From SSC3 sp963769585 (lineage in GTDB: Bacteria; Actinomycetota; Actinomycetes; Propionibacteriales; Nocardioidaceae): a stretch of 64,000 bases of DNA. A program made the translations under genes and the position numbers. The DNA lies in assembly GCA_963769585.1 (NCBI GenBank), contig CAVYMJ010000001.1, positions 496,001 through 560,000 of the forward strand. Direction: 5' to 3'. Shown piece after piece: positions 26,055 through 34,955 of this stretch. Positions within the stretch are counted from its first letter, which is position 1. Each line of letters opens with the position of its first letter. Under the pieces are notes generated by a model, which worked only from the letters and a program-made list of their open reading frames with translations, made no database searches and was not told the origin of the DNA.

Positions 26055-26138
26055 TGCGCGAGGGGGGAGTTGAACCCCCACGCCCTTTCGGGCACACGGA
26101 CCTGAACCGTGCGCGTCTGCCTATTCCGCCACTCGCGC
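26055..26138 (-). tRNA. tRNA-Leu (CAG anticodon)
   Basis: The minus strand folds as a class II tRNA of 84 bases. The acceptor stem is GCGCGAG/CTCGCGC with discriminator A. The anticodon arm is CACGG-TTCAGGT-CCGTG, giving CAG. A long variable arm TGCCCGAAAGGGCG is followed by a GGGGG-TTCAACT-CCCCC T arm. CCA is not encoded. It reads CUG, a major leucine codon in this GC-rich genome. Confidence 0.93.
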
Positions 26139-26249
26139 GAGAAGCGGGCTCAGGCTATCCCACCAGCCCTACGGGTCCCAAACCGGATCCGGGGGGCCGA
26201 TACGATCGCAGAGGCACCGATCCGGGGGCTCAGAGCGAGAGGAGGCGAC

Positions 26250-27029
26250 ATGGGAATTCTTCAGCGTTTCGAGAACCGCTTGGAGTCCGTCGTCTCCGGT
26301 GCGTTCGCCAAGGCCTTCCGGAGCGCCGTACAGCCGGTCGAGCTGGCAGCGGCGCTGCAGCGGGAGGTGGACAACTCCGCGCAGATCCTCTCGCGGGACC
26401 GGCGGCTGGTGCCGAACTCCTTCCAGATCCAGCTCTCCCCGATGGACTACGAGCGGCTCGGGCCGTACGAGGAGACGCTCGGCAGGGAGCTCACCGAGCT
26501 GTTGCGTGAGCACGCCGAGGAGCAGCACTACGTCTTCGCCGGCGCCGTCTCGATCGCGTTCGACCAGGCCGAGGACCTCGGCACCGGTCGCTTCCGCGTC
26601 ACCAGCCAGGCAACGGCCACGGTCTCAGGCACCCCGGCCGGAAGGCAGCCGGAACGCGGTGGGAACGGCCCCCTGTCGGCCTTCACCCGCAAGAAGGCGG
26701 CGAGCGCCGTCATCGAGGTCAACGGCACCCGGCAGCCGCTCACCCCACCCGGACTGGTGGTCGGTCGCGGGGCCGAGGCGGACCTGCGCATCAACGACCC
26801 CGGGGTCAGCCGCAGGCACGCGGAGTTCCGCGTGACCGCTGGCAAGGATGCCCCGACGGTCAGCGTGGTGGACCTCGGCTCGACCAACGGGACACTGGTC
26901 AACGGACACCGCGTCGACCATGCCGCCGTCGTGGACGGCACCGCCGTACGCGTCGGCAACACGACCCTGACCGTCCACTTCGTCTCCGAGAGCTCTGGTT
27001 CCGAGAATGGAGGAGACGATGTCGAGTGA
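26250..27029 (+). CDS. fhaA: FHA-domain protein FhaA (DUF3662 plus FHA)
   Basis: A 259-residue protein starting at ATG 26250 after GGAGG. The N-terminal DUF3662 domain (MGILQRFENRLESVVSGAFAKAFRSAVQPVE) is followed by a linker and a C-terminal FHA domain with VVGRG, SRRHAEF and DLGSTNGTLVNG. FHA domains bind phosphothreonine. In mycobacteria FhaA is a PknB substrate that interacts with the flippase MviN and regulates peptidoglycan synthesis. It opens the fhaA-fhaB-pstP-rodA-pbpA-pknB operon and overlaps fhaB by 11 bases. Confidence 0.93.
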   Translation: MGILQRFENRLESVVSGAFAKAFRSAVQPVELAAALQREVDNSAQILSRDRRLVPNSFQIQLSPMDYERLGPYEETLGRELTELLREHAEEQHYVFAGAVSIAFDQAEDLGTGRFRVTSQATATVSGTPAGRQPERGGNGPLSAFTRKKAASAVIEVNGTRQPLTPPGLVVGRGAEADLRINDPGVSRRHAEFRVTAGKDAPTVSVVDLGSTNGTLVNGHRVDHAAVVDGTAVRVGNTTLTVHFVSESSGSENGGDDVE

Positions 27030-27516
27030 CTTCACGCTGCTCCTGATCCGGTTCGCCTACCTGGCGATCCTGTGGATCTTCGTGCTGTCCGTGGTGTCCG
27101 TCGTCCGCAGCGACATGTTCGGAGCCCGCGTCGAGCTTCCTCGCGGCGACCGGCGTAACGAGCGACAGCAGCAGCGGACCACCAAGCGCCAGGCCAAGGC
27201 AGCGCCCACCAAACGCCCTCGCGGTGCACCCACCCACGTGCTGATCGTGGACGGCGCCAACGCCGGGGAGCAGATCTCCCTGGACCTGGCGCCCCTCCTG
27301 GTCGGCCGGGGCAACGACGCGGCTATCAGGCTCGATGACGACTACGTCTCGACCCGCCACGCGCGGATCGCGTCCTCCGGTGACCAGTGGTACGTCGAGG
27401 ATCTCGGCTCGACCAACGGCACCTACATCGGCCCGCATCGCCTCACGCAGCCGACGGCTCTGCAGCTCGGCTCGCAGGTCCGGGTCGGGAAGACCACCCT
27501 GGAGCTGAGGAAGTAA
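27019..27516 (+). CDS. fhaB: Membrane-anchored FHA-domain protein FhaB (FipA)
   Basis: About 165 residues from ATG 27019; GGAGGAGA precedes it, and an in-frame ATG at 27007 is less well placed. One N-terminal membrane helix (LLLIRFAYLAILWIFVLSVVSVV) is followed by a basic linker, then an FHA domain with LVGRGNDAAIRLDDDYVSTRHARI and DLGSTNGTYI. It recruits phosphorylated partners at the septum or membrane. It starts inside the end of fhaA. Confidence 0.92.
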   Translation: MSSDFTLLLIRFAYLAILWIFVLSVVSVVRSDMFGARVELPRGDRRNERQQQRTTKRQAKAAPTKRPRGAPTHVLIVDGANAGEQISLDLAPLLVGRGNDAAIRLDDDYVSTRHARIASSGDQWYVEDLGSTNGTYIGPHRLTQPTALQLGSQVRVGKTTLELRK

Positions 27517-27517
27517 C

Positions 27518-28921
27518 TTGCCCCCACTCAGCCTCCGTTACGCCGCGCTGTCCGACCTCGGTCGGTACCGCAAGGACAACCAGGACTCAGGATTCGCCAG
27601 CCCTCACCTGCTGGTGATCGCCGACGGGGTCGGCGGGGCGGCGTACGGCGATGTGGCCAGCCACACCGCGGTGCAGATCATGCGCCGGCTCGACGAGCCG
27701 CCGAACGGCGACCTGCTCGAAGCCCTGGCCGGCAGCATCCACCGGGTGCACGACCGGTTGGCCGAGCTCGTCGAGCAGGACCCGGAGCTCGACGGCACGA
27801 GTACGACGATCACCGCAGGGCTCTTCGACGGAAGCCGGATCGGGATAGCGCACCTGGGGGACAGCCGCGCCTACCTGCTGCGCGACGGCACGATCACTCA
27901 GATCACCAAGGACCACACGTTCGTGCAGACGCTCGTGGACGAAGGGCGGATCAGCGAGGAGGAGTCGCGCAGCCATCCGCATCGCAACCTGATCCTGCGG
28001 GCCGTCGATGGCGTACACGACACGGAGCCGGATCTCTTCTACGTCGATCTGCAGGCAGGGGACCGCCTGCTGTTCTGCAGCGACGGCGCGTCGGGGGTCA
28101 TCGACAACTCCCAGATGGGCGAGGTCCTGGGCAGCGGCAGTGTGGACTACGCCGCCGTGGAGCTGGTGCGCCGGTCTCTGGACCTCGGCACCACGGACAA
28201 CGTCACGGTCGTGGTCGCCGACGTCGTGAGCGCGGACGAGCCCGTCGACCCCGACAGCGCCGCCGCCAGCACCGGGGCAATGCTGGTCGGCGCGGCCGCT
28301 TCCCAGCCCCGCAAGCTGTCGGCCGACGAGGTGGGCAAGGCCCAGCCCGGCGTCGGGCGGCAGGACACCGGCGAGATCCCCGCCTTGGAGCACGCCGAGG
28401 AGGACATCGACCCGGAGGAGCTCCGCTACGCACTGCGCGCCCCCCGCCGCCTGATGTGGCTGCGCCGGCTCGCGATCCTGCTGGTCCTGCTGTTGGCTCT
28501 GGCCGGACTGGGCAAGCTCTCCTACGACTGGACCCAGACCCAGTACTACGTCGCCGACGACGGCGATGTCGTTGCGATCTACCAAGGGGTCAACTTCGAC
28601 CTTCCGTTGGTCACCATGCACAACGTCGTCGAGCGGTCGACGATCACGATGGAGTCGCTGTCTGAGACCTACGCGGAGCAGGTCCGCGGGGGGATCGATG
28701 CGGACAGCTTCGAGGACGCGCAGAAGATCGTGAAGGAGAACGTCTACGGGCTCGCCAAGAAGTGCCCGCAGCCCACTCCGACCCAGCGGCCGACCAAGAA
28801 GCCCAGCGCAGGGCCCACAGCAGGGCCGACTGCCGGGCCGACCGCGCGGCCCACGCGCACGCCGACGCCGACGCCCACCCCCACGATCGCTCCCCCTGAG
28901 TGCGTCGAGGAGGCCCCGTGA
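27518..28921 (+). CDS. pstP: Membrane Ser/Thr protein phosphatase PstP (PP2C)
   Basis: A 467-residue phosphatase, apparently starting at TTG 27518, one base after the fhaB stop; no better ATG or GTG is close. The PP2C domain has DLGRYRKDNQDS, VIADGVGG, LGDSRAYLLR and STTDNVTVVVADV-type metal motifs (LGTTDNVT). A membrane helix (LAILLVLLLALAGLGKLSYDW) is at about residues 325-345. Outside lies an 80-residue domain and a Pro/Thr-rich tail with GPTA repeats ending PPECVEEAP. It reverses PknB phosphorylation of cell-wall proteins. Its stop overlaps the GTG of rodA. Confidence 0.92.
   Translation: MPPLSLRYAALSDLGRYRKDNQDSGFASPHLLVIADGVGGAAYGDVASHTAVQIMRRLDEPPNGDLLEALAGSIHRVHDRLAELVEQDPELDGTSTTITAGLFDGSRIGIAHLGDSRAYLLRDGTITQITKDHTFVQTLVDEGRISEEESRSHPHRNLILRAVDGVHDTEPDLFYVDLQAGDRLLFCSDGASGVIDNSQMGEVLGSGSVDYAAVELVRRSLDLGTTDNVTVVVADVVSADEPVDPDSAAASTGAMLVGAAASQPRKLSADEVGKAQPGVGRQDTGEIPALEHAEEDIDPEELRYALRAPRRLMWLRRLAILLVLLLALAGLGKLSYDWTQTQYYVADDGDVVAIYQGVNFDLPLVTMHNVVERSTITMESLSETYAEQVRGGIDADSFEDAQKIVKENVYGLAKKCPQPTPTQRPTKKPSAGPTAGPTAGPTARPTRTPTPTPTPTIAPPECVEEAP
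28801..28890 (+). repeat. Pro/Thr-rich tandem repeats in the pstP tail
   Basis: Repeats coding GPTA (three copies) are followed by TPTPTPTPT-type codons. They form the outer C-terminal tail of PstP. A similar PT-rich tail is encoded at the end of pknB (33500-33560). Confidence 0.75.
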
Positions 28922-30309
28922 GCACGCTGCGCAGCGGGAGCCACCCGTTCCGCGAGTTCGTGCATCGCCGCCGCCGTGGAGCCGAGCTCTTCCTGCTCCT
29001 GCTCAGCCTGGTGGTCGGCATCGGCGCGTACGCCGCGGTGGGACTCGGCGTCAACGAGGAGGTGCCCGCGGACATCGTCGGGTACGGCGGCTGGCTCGCT
29101 GCCCTGGTGATCGGCTGTCACGTCGTGATCCGCCTGACCGCTCCGTACGCCGACCCGGTGCTGTTGCCGATCGTCTCGGCGCTCAACGGTCTCGGGCTGG
29201 CCCTGCTGCACCGCATCGACCTGGTCGGTGCGAGCAACGTCCCCAGCGGCCTGCCGCAGAAGCAGCTGCTGTGGATGACGCTCGGCGTACTGCTGTTCGC
29301 GGGGGTGCTCTTCGGCCTCAAGGACCACCGCCGACTCCAGGCGTTCACCTACACCAGCGGCCTGGGCGCGATCGTGCTCCTGCTGCTGCCGATGGTGCCG
29401 GGCCTGGGCAAGGAGATCCACGGCGCCAGGATCTGGATCGGGATCGGTGGCTTCAGCTTCCAGCCGGGCGAGGTCGCCAAGCTCGCTCTGGTCATCTTCT
29501 TCGCCGGCTATCTGGTGCTGCACCGCGACGCCCTGGCCCTGGCCGGGCGCCGGGTGGCCGGGGTCGACCTGCCCCGCGGGCGCGACCTGGGCCCCATCGT
29601 GCTGATGTGGGCGGCCAGCATGATGGTCCTGGTCGGCCAGCGCGACCTCGGCTCCAGCCTGCTCTTCTTCGGCCTCTTCGTGGTGATGCTCTACGTCGCG
29701 ACCGAGCGGCCCGGCTGGCTCTTCGTCGGCGGGTCGATGTTCCTCCTCGGCGCGTACGCCGCGTACCTGCTCTTCCACCACGTCCAGGCCCGGGTCGACG
29801 GGTGGCTCGACCCGTTCTCCGACACCGACACCTACGGCCAGATCGTGCAGTCGATGTACGGGATGGCCTGGGGCGGACTGGTCGGCCGCGGCCTCGGCGA
29901 GGGGACTCCGACGGCCGTGCCGTTCTCCTACAGCGACTTCATCATGGCCGCGATCGGTGAGGAGCTCGGACTGACCGGCGTCATCGCCGTCCTGCTGTTG
30001 TACGCCTTGATCGTCGAGCGTGCCCTGCGCACGGCCCTGGTCTGCCGGGACAACTTCGGCAAGCTGGTCGCGGCTGGGCTCGGTGTCGTCTTCGCTCTGC
30101 AGGTCTTCGTCGTCGTCGGAGGGGTCACCAAGCTGATCCCCCTGACCGGTCTGACCACGCCGTTCCTCTCGTACGGCGGCTCGAGCCTGGTCGCGAACTG
30201 GGTGATGATCGCGCTGCTCCTGCGCATCTCCGACCAGGCTCGCCGGCCACCACCGGACCTGACCCCGCCCAGCGAGGACGACGCGACCCAGGTGGTGGCG
30301 ATCCGATGA
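28918..30309 (+). CDS. rodA: Peptidoglycan glycosyltransferase RodA (SEDS family)
   Basis: A 463-residue polytopic membrane protein with about ten to twelve hydrophobic helices. GARIWIGIGGFSFQPGEVAKLALVIFFA, QRDLGSSLLFFGLFVVMLYVAT and PLTGLTTPFLSYGGSSLVANW are classic SEDS blocks. It polymerises lipid II glycan strands and works with the class B PBP encoded by pbpA. The GTG start overlaps the pstP stop (GTGA). It is in the phosphosignalling operon, which is the usual actinobacterial arrangement. Confidence 0.94.
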   Translation: MSTLRSGSHPFREFVHRRRRGAELFLLLLSLVVGIGAYAAVGLGVNEEVPADIVGYGGWLAALVIGCHVVIRLTAPYADPVLLPIVSALNGLGLALLHRIDLVGASNVPSGLPQKQLLWMTLGVLLFAGVLFGLKDHRRLQAFTYTSGLGAIVLLLLPMVPGLGKEIHGARIWIGIGGFSFQPGEVAKLALVIFFAGYLVLHRDALALAGRRVAGVDLPRGRDLGPIVLMWAASMMVLVGQRDLGSSLLFFGLFVVMLYVATERPGWLFVGGSMFLLGAYAAYLLFHHVQARVDGWLDPFSDTDTYGQIVQSMYGMAWGGLVGRGLGEGTPTAVPFSYSDFIMAAIGEELGLTGVIAVLLLYALIVERALRTALVCRDNFGKLVAAGLGVVFALQVFVVVGGVTKLIPLTGLTTPFLSYGGSSLVANWVMIALLLRISDQARRPPPDLTPPSEDDATQVVAIR

Positions 30310-30374
30310 GCGCCTCTGTGACCGGCGGTTCGATCACCGTCGCCCCCGTGGCGCCGCCGGGGGGCCGTCGGTGA
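30306..30374 (+). CDS. Tiny 22-codon ORF bridging rodA and pbpA
   Basis: An ATG overlaps the rodA stop (ATGA) and opens 22 codons beginning MSASVTGGSITVAP and ending GGRR. Its stop TGA overlaps the GTG start of pbpA (GTGA). It could serve as a coupling leader that carries ribosomes across the gap to pbpA, or an artefact: a one-base change in the G run before 30366 would alter its relation to pbpA. There is no independent evidence of a functional peptide. Confidence 0.35.
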   Translation: MSASVTGGSITVAPVAPPGGRR

Positions 30375-31834
30375 ACAAGCCCATCCGCACCATGTCCGTC
30401 TTCTGCGCTGTCCTCTTCGGGGCTCTGCTGCTCAACGCCACCTACCTGCAGTACTTCAAGGCGGAGAGCCTCAACGACCGCGCCGACAACCGGCGGGTCA
30501 CCGACGCCGAGTTCTCCCGCGAGCGCGGCGCCATTCTCGTGGCTGGCGACCCGATCGCGCGCAGCGTCCCTAGCAAGGACAAGTACAAGTTCCAGCGGCA
30601 GTACCCGCAGCCCTTCAAGTACGCCCAGCTGACCGGCTTCTTCAGCTACGAGTTCGGCAGCAACGCCGTCGAGCGGACCGAGAACAACATCCTGTCCGGC
30701 AGCGACTCGCGGCTGTTCGTAAACCGGGTCATCGATTTGGTCAAGGACGCCCAGCCCAAGGGCGGCTCGGTCACGCTCACGATCAACCCGGCGGCACAGA
30801 CCGCTGCGTACGAGGGGGTCCGCGCGCTCGGCAACGACACCAAGGCCGCCGTGGTGGCGATCGAGCCGTCGACCGGCAAGATCCTGGCAATGGTCTCGTC
30901 CCCGACCTACGACCCGAGACTGCTGGCCAGCCACGACCTGACCCAGGTGCGCGCCAACCGGGACCGCCTGTTCAGCTCCCCCGCCAACCCGGTACTGAAC
31001 CGGGCCATCCAGGACCGGCTGCCGCCGGGCTCGACGTTCAAGCTGGTGACGGCCGCGGCGGCGCTGCAGAACGGTTACAAGCCCGACTCCCTGGTCGACG
31101 GCCGGGCCACCCTCGACCTCCCGCAGTCGAGCGCCAACCTGCCAAACTCCACCGGCGGCAGCTGCGGCGGCGACCGGATCACGCTGACCCGGGCGCTCGA
31201 GGTCTCCTGCAACGTCGCCTTCGGCTCGGTGGGACTCGAGCTGGGCGCCGACAAGCTGCGCGACCAGGCGGAGCGGTTCGGCTGGGGCCAGCACTACCTC
31301 GACGACCTGAACGGCCAGGTGGACAGCGCGTTCCCCGAGCCGGACCTGCCCCAGACGGCGCTGTCGGCGATCGGCCAGTGGGAGGTCGCGGCCACACCGT
31401 TGCAGATGGCCATGGTGGCCGCCGGGATCGCCAACTACGGCCTGGTGATGCGGCCCTACCTGGTCGACGAGGAGCGGGCACCCGACCTCTCGGTCCTGGA
31501 CAAGGCGAACCCGATGCCGCTGACCGGCGGCCGGGCGATGAGCTCCGGTGCCGCGAGCCAGCTGATCCAGATGATGGTGTCGGTGGTGGACCGCGGCACC
31601 GGGACCACGGCCCGGATCCCGGGCGTCCGGGTCGCCGGCAAGACCGGCACCGCCCAGAGCACCCCCGAACGGCCGCCGTACGCCTGGTTCGTCTCCTTTG
31701 CTCCCGCGGACTCGGCGCGGGTGGCGGTCGCCGTACTCGTGCAGGACGCGGGGGTCGACCGCAACGCCATCTCGGGGAGTGGGCTGGCCGCTCCGATCGC
31801 CAAGCGTGTCATGGAAGCAGTTCTCAACCAGTGA
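30371..31834 (+). CDS. pbpA: Class B penicillin-binding protein PbpA
   Basis: A 487-residue monofunctional transpeptidase with one N-terminal membrane helix (MSVFCAVLFGALLLNATYLQ). The catalytic motifs are STFK near residue 220 (Ser nucleophile), SCN near 278 and KTGTA near 427. It cross-links peptidoglycan together with RodA. The GTG at 30371 lies 61 bases after rodA, within a very short ORF that ends on it. The dimerisation domain around RERGAILVAGDPIA is intact. Confidence 0.94.
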   Translation: MNKPIRTMSVFCAVLFGALLLNATYLQYFKAESLNDRADNRRVTDAEFSRERGAILVAGDPIARSVPSKDKYKFQRQYPQPFKYAQLTGFFSYEFGSNAVERTENNILSGSDSRLFVNRVIDLVKDAQPKGGSVTLTINPAAQTAAYEGVRALGNDTKAAVVAIEPSTGKILAMVSSPTYDPRLLASHDLTQVRANRDRLFSSPANPVLNRAIQDRLPPGSTFKLVTAAAALQNGYKPDSLVDGRATLDLPQSSANLPNSTGGSCGGDRITLTRALEVSCNVAFGSVGLELGADKLRDQAERFGWGQHYLDDLNGQVDSAFPEPDLPQTALSAIGQWEVAATPLQMAMVAAGIANYGLVMRPYLVDEERAPDLSVLDKANPMPLTGGRAMSSGAASQLIQMMVSVVDRGTGTTARIPGVRVAGKTGTAQSTPERPPYAWFVSFAPADSARVAVAVLVQDAGVDRNAISGSGLAAPIAKRVMEAVLNQ

Positions 31835-31847
31835 GCAAGAGGAATCG

Positions 31848-33599
31848 ATGAACGACGAAACGCGTCCCCAGGTGGGCGGGCGTTACGAGCTCGGCGAGCT
31901 CCTAGGTCGTGGGGGCATGGCGGAGGTCCGCAAGGGCACCGACGTGCGGCTGGGGCGAGTCGTCGCGATCAAGCGACTGCGCACCGACCTCGTCGACGAC
32001 CCGACGTTCCAGGCACGATTCCGCCGAGAGGCCCAGTCGGCGGCCTCCCTGAACCATCCCTCGATCGCGGCGGTCTACGACACCGGCGAGGAGCAGGGGC
32101 CCGGCGACGACCACCCCCATCCCTACATCGTCATGGAGTACGTCGCAGGCCGCACCCTGCGCGAGATCATGCGCGAGGGACGAAAGATCCTGCCCGAGCG
32201 GGCCCTCGAGATCGTCTCCGGCGTACTGGCCGCCCTCGACTACTCCCATCGCGCCGGGATCATCCACCGTGACATCAAGCCGGCCAACGTGATGCTCACG
32301 CCGAGCGGCGACGTGAAGGTCATGGACTTCGGCATCGCCCGAGCGATCGCCGACACCAGCTCGACGATGACCCAGACCGCCGCGGTCATCGGGACCGCGC
32401 AGTACCTCTCCCCGGAGCAGGCGCGCGGCGAGACGGTCGACAGCCGGAGCGATGTCTACTCCACCGGGTGCCTGCTGTACGAGCTGCTCACCGGTCGGCC
32501 ACCGTTTGTCGGTGAGAGTCCCGTCTCGGTCGCCTACCAGCACGTCCGTGAGCAGGCCAAGCCCCCGTCGGCCGTAGACCCGGCGCTCTCCACCGAGATC
32601 GACGCGATCGTGATGAAGTCGCTGGCCAAGAAGATCGACGAGCGCTACCAGAGTGCGTCAGCGATGCGCTCGGACATCGAGCGCTACCTCGCCGGCAAGC
32701 CGGTCACCGCGCCACAGCCCGTGATCGCCGCGCCCATCCTCGACGCACTTCCGCCCGAGGACCCGACCTCGATCTTCAGCGCCGTACACGACGACGAGCC
32801 GTCGGGTAGGCGTCGCCTTCCGTTGGTGCTCATGGGCCTGCTGATCGCCGCGCTGTTGGGTGGGGCCGTCCTGCTGGGAACTCAGATGTTCAGCTCGCCG
32901 CCCGAGCAGGAGGTCGTTCCCCGAGTGGTCGGCCTGACCCTGGTCCAGGCCGAGGAGAAGCTCACCACCGCTGGGCTGGCCCTGGGCGACACCCAGGAGG
33001 CCGCCAGCAGCGAGGTCCCCAAGGGCCGGATCATCTCGCAGAGTCCCGGCCCGCTGACCGAGTTGGCGCCGGGAAGCGAGGTCGACGTGGTGATCTCGGT
33101 GGGACCCGAGAAGCGCACCGTGCCGTTCGTCAACGGACAGGACAAGGACAAGGCCCAGCAGACGCTGGCCGACCTCGGCTTCCGGGTCCGGCTGGTCGAG
33201 CGTGAGTCCTCCGAACCCAAGGACACTGTGGTTGCGACGGATCCGGTGGCCGGCACGTCGCTGAACGTGGGCTCGCTGGTCCGGGTCTTCTACGCCACCG
33301 GCCCGGTCAAGGTCCCCTCGGTCATCGGCAAGACCCAGGAGCAGGCGACCCAGATCCTGCAGGACGCCGGCTTCGAGGTGAAGGTGGTCTTCGACTCGTC
33401 GACTCCGGCGGAGAAGGGCACGGTCCTGGACCAGACACCTCCGGGACTCAGCGAGCAGGCGAAGGGCAGCTCGGTGATCATCACGGTGTCGTCGTACGAG
33501 GAGCCGACCCCGACCCCCACGCCCACCCCGACCACCACGCCGACCCTGACCCCGACCCCACCGGGAGGCGACAACGACCGGCCGGACCCGAACCCGTAG
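31848..33599 (+). CDS. pknB: PASTA-domain Ser/Thr kinase PknB
   Basis: A 583-residue transmembrane kinase starting at ATG 31848 (AAGAGGA upstream). The kinase domain is complete: LGRGGMAEV loop, VAIKRLR Lys, HRDIKPANVML catalytic loop, DFGIARA, and GTAQYLSPEQ. A membrane helix (LPLVLMGLLIAALLGGAVLLG) lies at about residues 325-345. Three PASTA repeats follow (starting VVPRVVGL, VPFVNGQ, VPSVIGK), then a PT-rich tail. PASTA domains sense muropeptides or lipid II, and targets include FHA proteins and cell-wall enzymes. It closes the operon. Confidence 0.95.
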   Translation: MNDETRPQVGGRYELGELLGRGGMAEVRKGTDVRLGRVVAIKRLRTDLVDDPTFQARFRREAQSAASLNHPSIAAVYDTGEEQGPGDDHPHPYIVMEYVAGRTLREIMREGRKILPERALEIVSGVLAALDYSHRAGIIHRDIKPANVMLTPSGDVKVMDFGIARAIADTSSTMTQTAAVIGTAQYLSPEQARGETVDSRSDVYSTGCLLYELLTGRPPFVGESPVSVAYQHVREQAKPPSAVDPALSTEIDAIVMKSLAKKIDERYQSASAMRSDIERYLAGKPVTAPQPVIAAPILDALPPEDPTSIFSAVHDDEPSGRRRLPLVLMGLLIAALLGGAVLLGTQMFSSPPEQEVVPRVVGLTLVQAEEKLTTAGLALGDTQEAASSEVPKGRIISQSPGPLTELAPGSEVDVVISVGPEKRTVPFVNGQDKDKAQQTLADLGFRVRLVERESSEPKDTVVATDPVAGTSLNVGSLVRVFYATGPVKVPSVIGKTQEQATQILQDAGFEVKVVFDSSTPAEKGTVLDQTPPGLSEQAKGSSVIITVSSYEEPTPTPTPTPTTTPTLTPTPPGGDNDRPDPNP

Positions 33600-33611
33600 C
33601 TCGCGCGCGGG

Positions 33612-34445
33612 TCAGGTGCCCGAGTCCTCCGGCGCGATCGGACGCGCGTACGTCGTGTCGATCGCGCCGTCGTACCGGGGGAAGGCCAGCTCCGAGCTGA
33701 TCGCGACCTCCCAGCCCAGCTGATAGCGCTGCACGTCGCGCAGGTACAGGCCCACGGTCGGGTCAGTGTCCAACCGCCGCAGGATCCGGTCCGAGTCGCC
33801 GATCGCCTCTATGACGTACGGCGGCGGGTAGGCGACGCCCTGGAGCAGCACGCTGCTGCCCACACACTTGATTCCGGTCGTGGAGACGATGCGCTGCCCC
33901 TGCACCGTGATGGCCTCGGCTCCACCGGCCCACATCGCGTTGACCACCGCCTGGATGTCTTGTTGATGCACGAGCTTGCGGCCCAGCTCGCCGTTGGGGT
34001 CCTCGAGGACCCTGGAGGGGGCGTCGTCGAGCACCACGCTCAGACCCGGCCCCTGCACCGGCACCAGCCCCGCCGGACCGCGTAGCTCGCCCAACTGCTC
34101 GTTGGCCTGCTTCAGCTCGTCGCCGGCGAGCCCCGCGCTGAGCCGGTCGACCTCGGCCTGCAAGGCTGCACTGCGTCGGGTCAGCTCGGCGACGCGGTCG
34201 GACCGGCCGGCGGCAAGGTCCTGGAGGTTCTGGTACCGCCCGGGGCGCAGGTCAGTGCCCGCACTGTTGATCGCACTGGTCACGAACAGCGTGCCCGCTG
34301 CCACGAAGACCAGCGGAGTCAGCAGGCGCCACCCCAGACCGTGCGAGCCGTAGGCGGTCTGGCGCCTCCGCAGGGCTTCAGCGATCCGCCGGTGCCAAGG
34401 CGGGAGGCCCCCAGTCGGCGCCCGGTGACTGTGCGGATCCCTCAC
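33612..34445 (-). CDS. DUF881-domain membrane protein
   Basis: A 277-residue protein starting at GTG 34443-34445. The N-terminal cytoplasmic part is followed by one membrane helix (LLTPLVFVAAGTLFVTSAINSAG), a coiled-coil with LTRRSAALQAEVDRLSA, then the DUF881 domain (GPGLSVVLDDAP, NAMWAGGAEAITVQGQRI, SSVLLQGVAYPPPYVIEAIGD). Such proteins are usual beside crgA in actinobacteria and are thought to act in cell division or envelope work. It converges with pknB and is divergent from crgA. Confidence 0.9.
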   Translation of the reverse strand: MRDPHSHRAPTGGLPPWHRRIAEALRRRQTAYGSHGLGWRLLTPLVFVAAGTLFVTSAINSAGTDLRPGRYQNLQDLAAGRSDRVAELTRRSAALQAEVDRLSAGLAGDELKQANEQLGELRGPAGLVPVQGPGLSVVLDDAPSRVLEDPNGELGRKLVHQQDIQAVVNAMWAGGAEAITVQGQRIVSTTGIKCVGSSVLLQGVAYPPPYVIEAIGDSDRILRRLDTDPTVGLYLRDVQRYQLGWEVAISSELAFPRYDGAIDTTYARPIAPEDSGT

Positions 34446-34513
34446 GTTGACTACGCTAGCCGACGCACGGGCAACCCCTGTGTCGTCAAGCAGTCCCCGT
34501 CGAGGAGTTCAAC

Positions 34514-34942
34514 GTGTCCAACGTCCGCCCCAGCAAGTACGACGCGCCCGGCAAGCTCAACCTCCCCCGTACCGTGATCTCCGCGGTGCTGATGGTCGTC
34601 GGTATCGCCTGGGTCGCCGTCTATGACGTCAAGGGGATCGACGGCCCTGACGACATCAAGTGGATGTACGACCTCGACAAGTGGAACTGGCTCATCGGCT
34701 TCGGGCTGATCCTGCTCGGCCTGATCTTCGCGGCTCACAAAGGCACCCCACTGGGCCGTGGCCGCGGCGTCGTGATCGGGATGCTCGCGTGCTTCCTGAT
34801 CGGCTTGATCTGGATCGTCGTCTACTACTTCGTCAGCAACGACGCCGACTTCCCGCTGTGGGGCAACCTCGGTCAGACCAACCTGCTCGTCGGGATCGGG
34901 TTCATGGCCACCGGTTTCGTGTACGCCACGAAGTGGGAGTAG
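34514..34942 (+). CDS. crgA: Cell division protein CrgA, duplicated four-helix form
   Basis: A 142-residue membrane protein from GTG 34514. The two halves are alike: VISAVLMVVGIAWVAVYDV followed by WNWLIGFGLILLGLIFAA, and VVIGMLACFLIGLIWIVVYY followed by NLLVGIGFMATGFVYATKW. Canonical CrgA is a 90-residue, two-helix protein, so this looks like an internal duplication. CrgA recruits and regulates FtsZ, FtsI and other divisome proteins. Its neighbour DUF881 and the upstream PknB/PbpA operon give the usual context. Confidence 0.88.
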   Translation: MSNVRPSKYDAPGKLNLPRTVISAVLMVVGIAWVAVYDVKGIDGPDDIKWMYDLDKWNWLIGFGLILLGLIFAAHKGTPLGRGRGVVIGMLACFLIGLIWIVVYYFVSNDADFPLWGNLGQTNLLVGIGFMATGFVYATKWE

Positions 34943-34955
34943 GCCAAGCCTTGAG

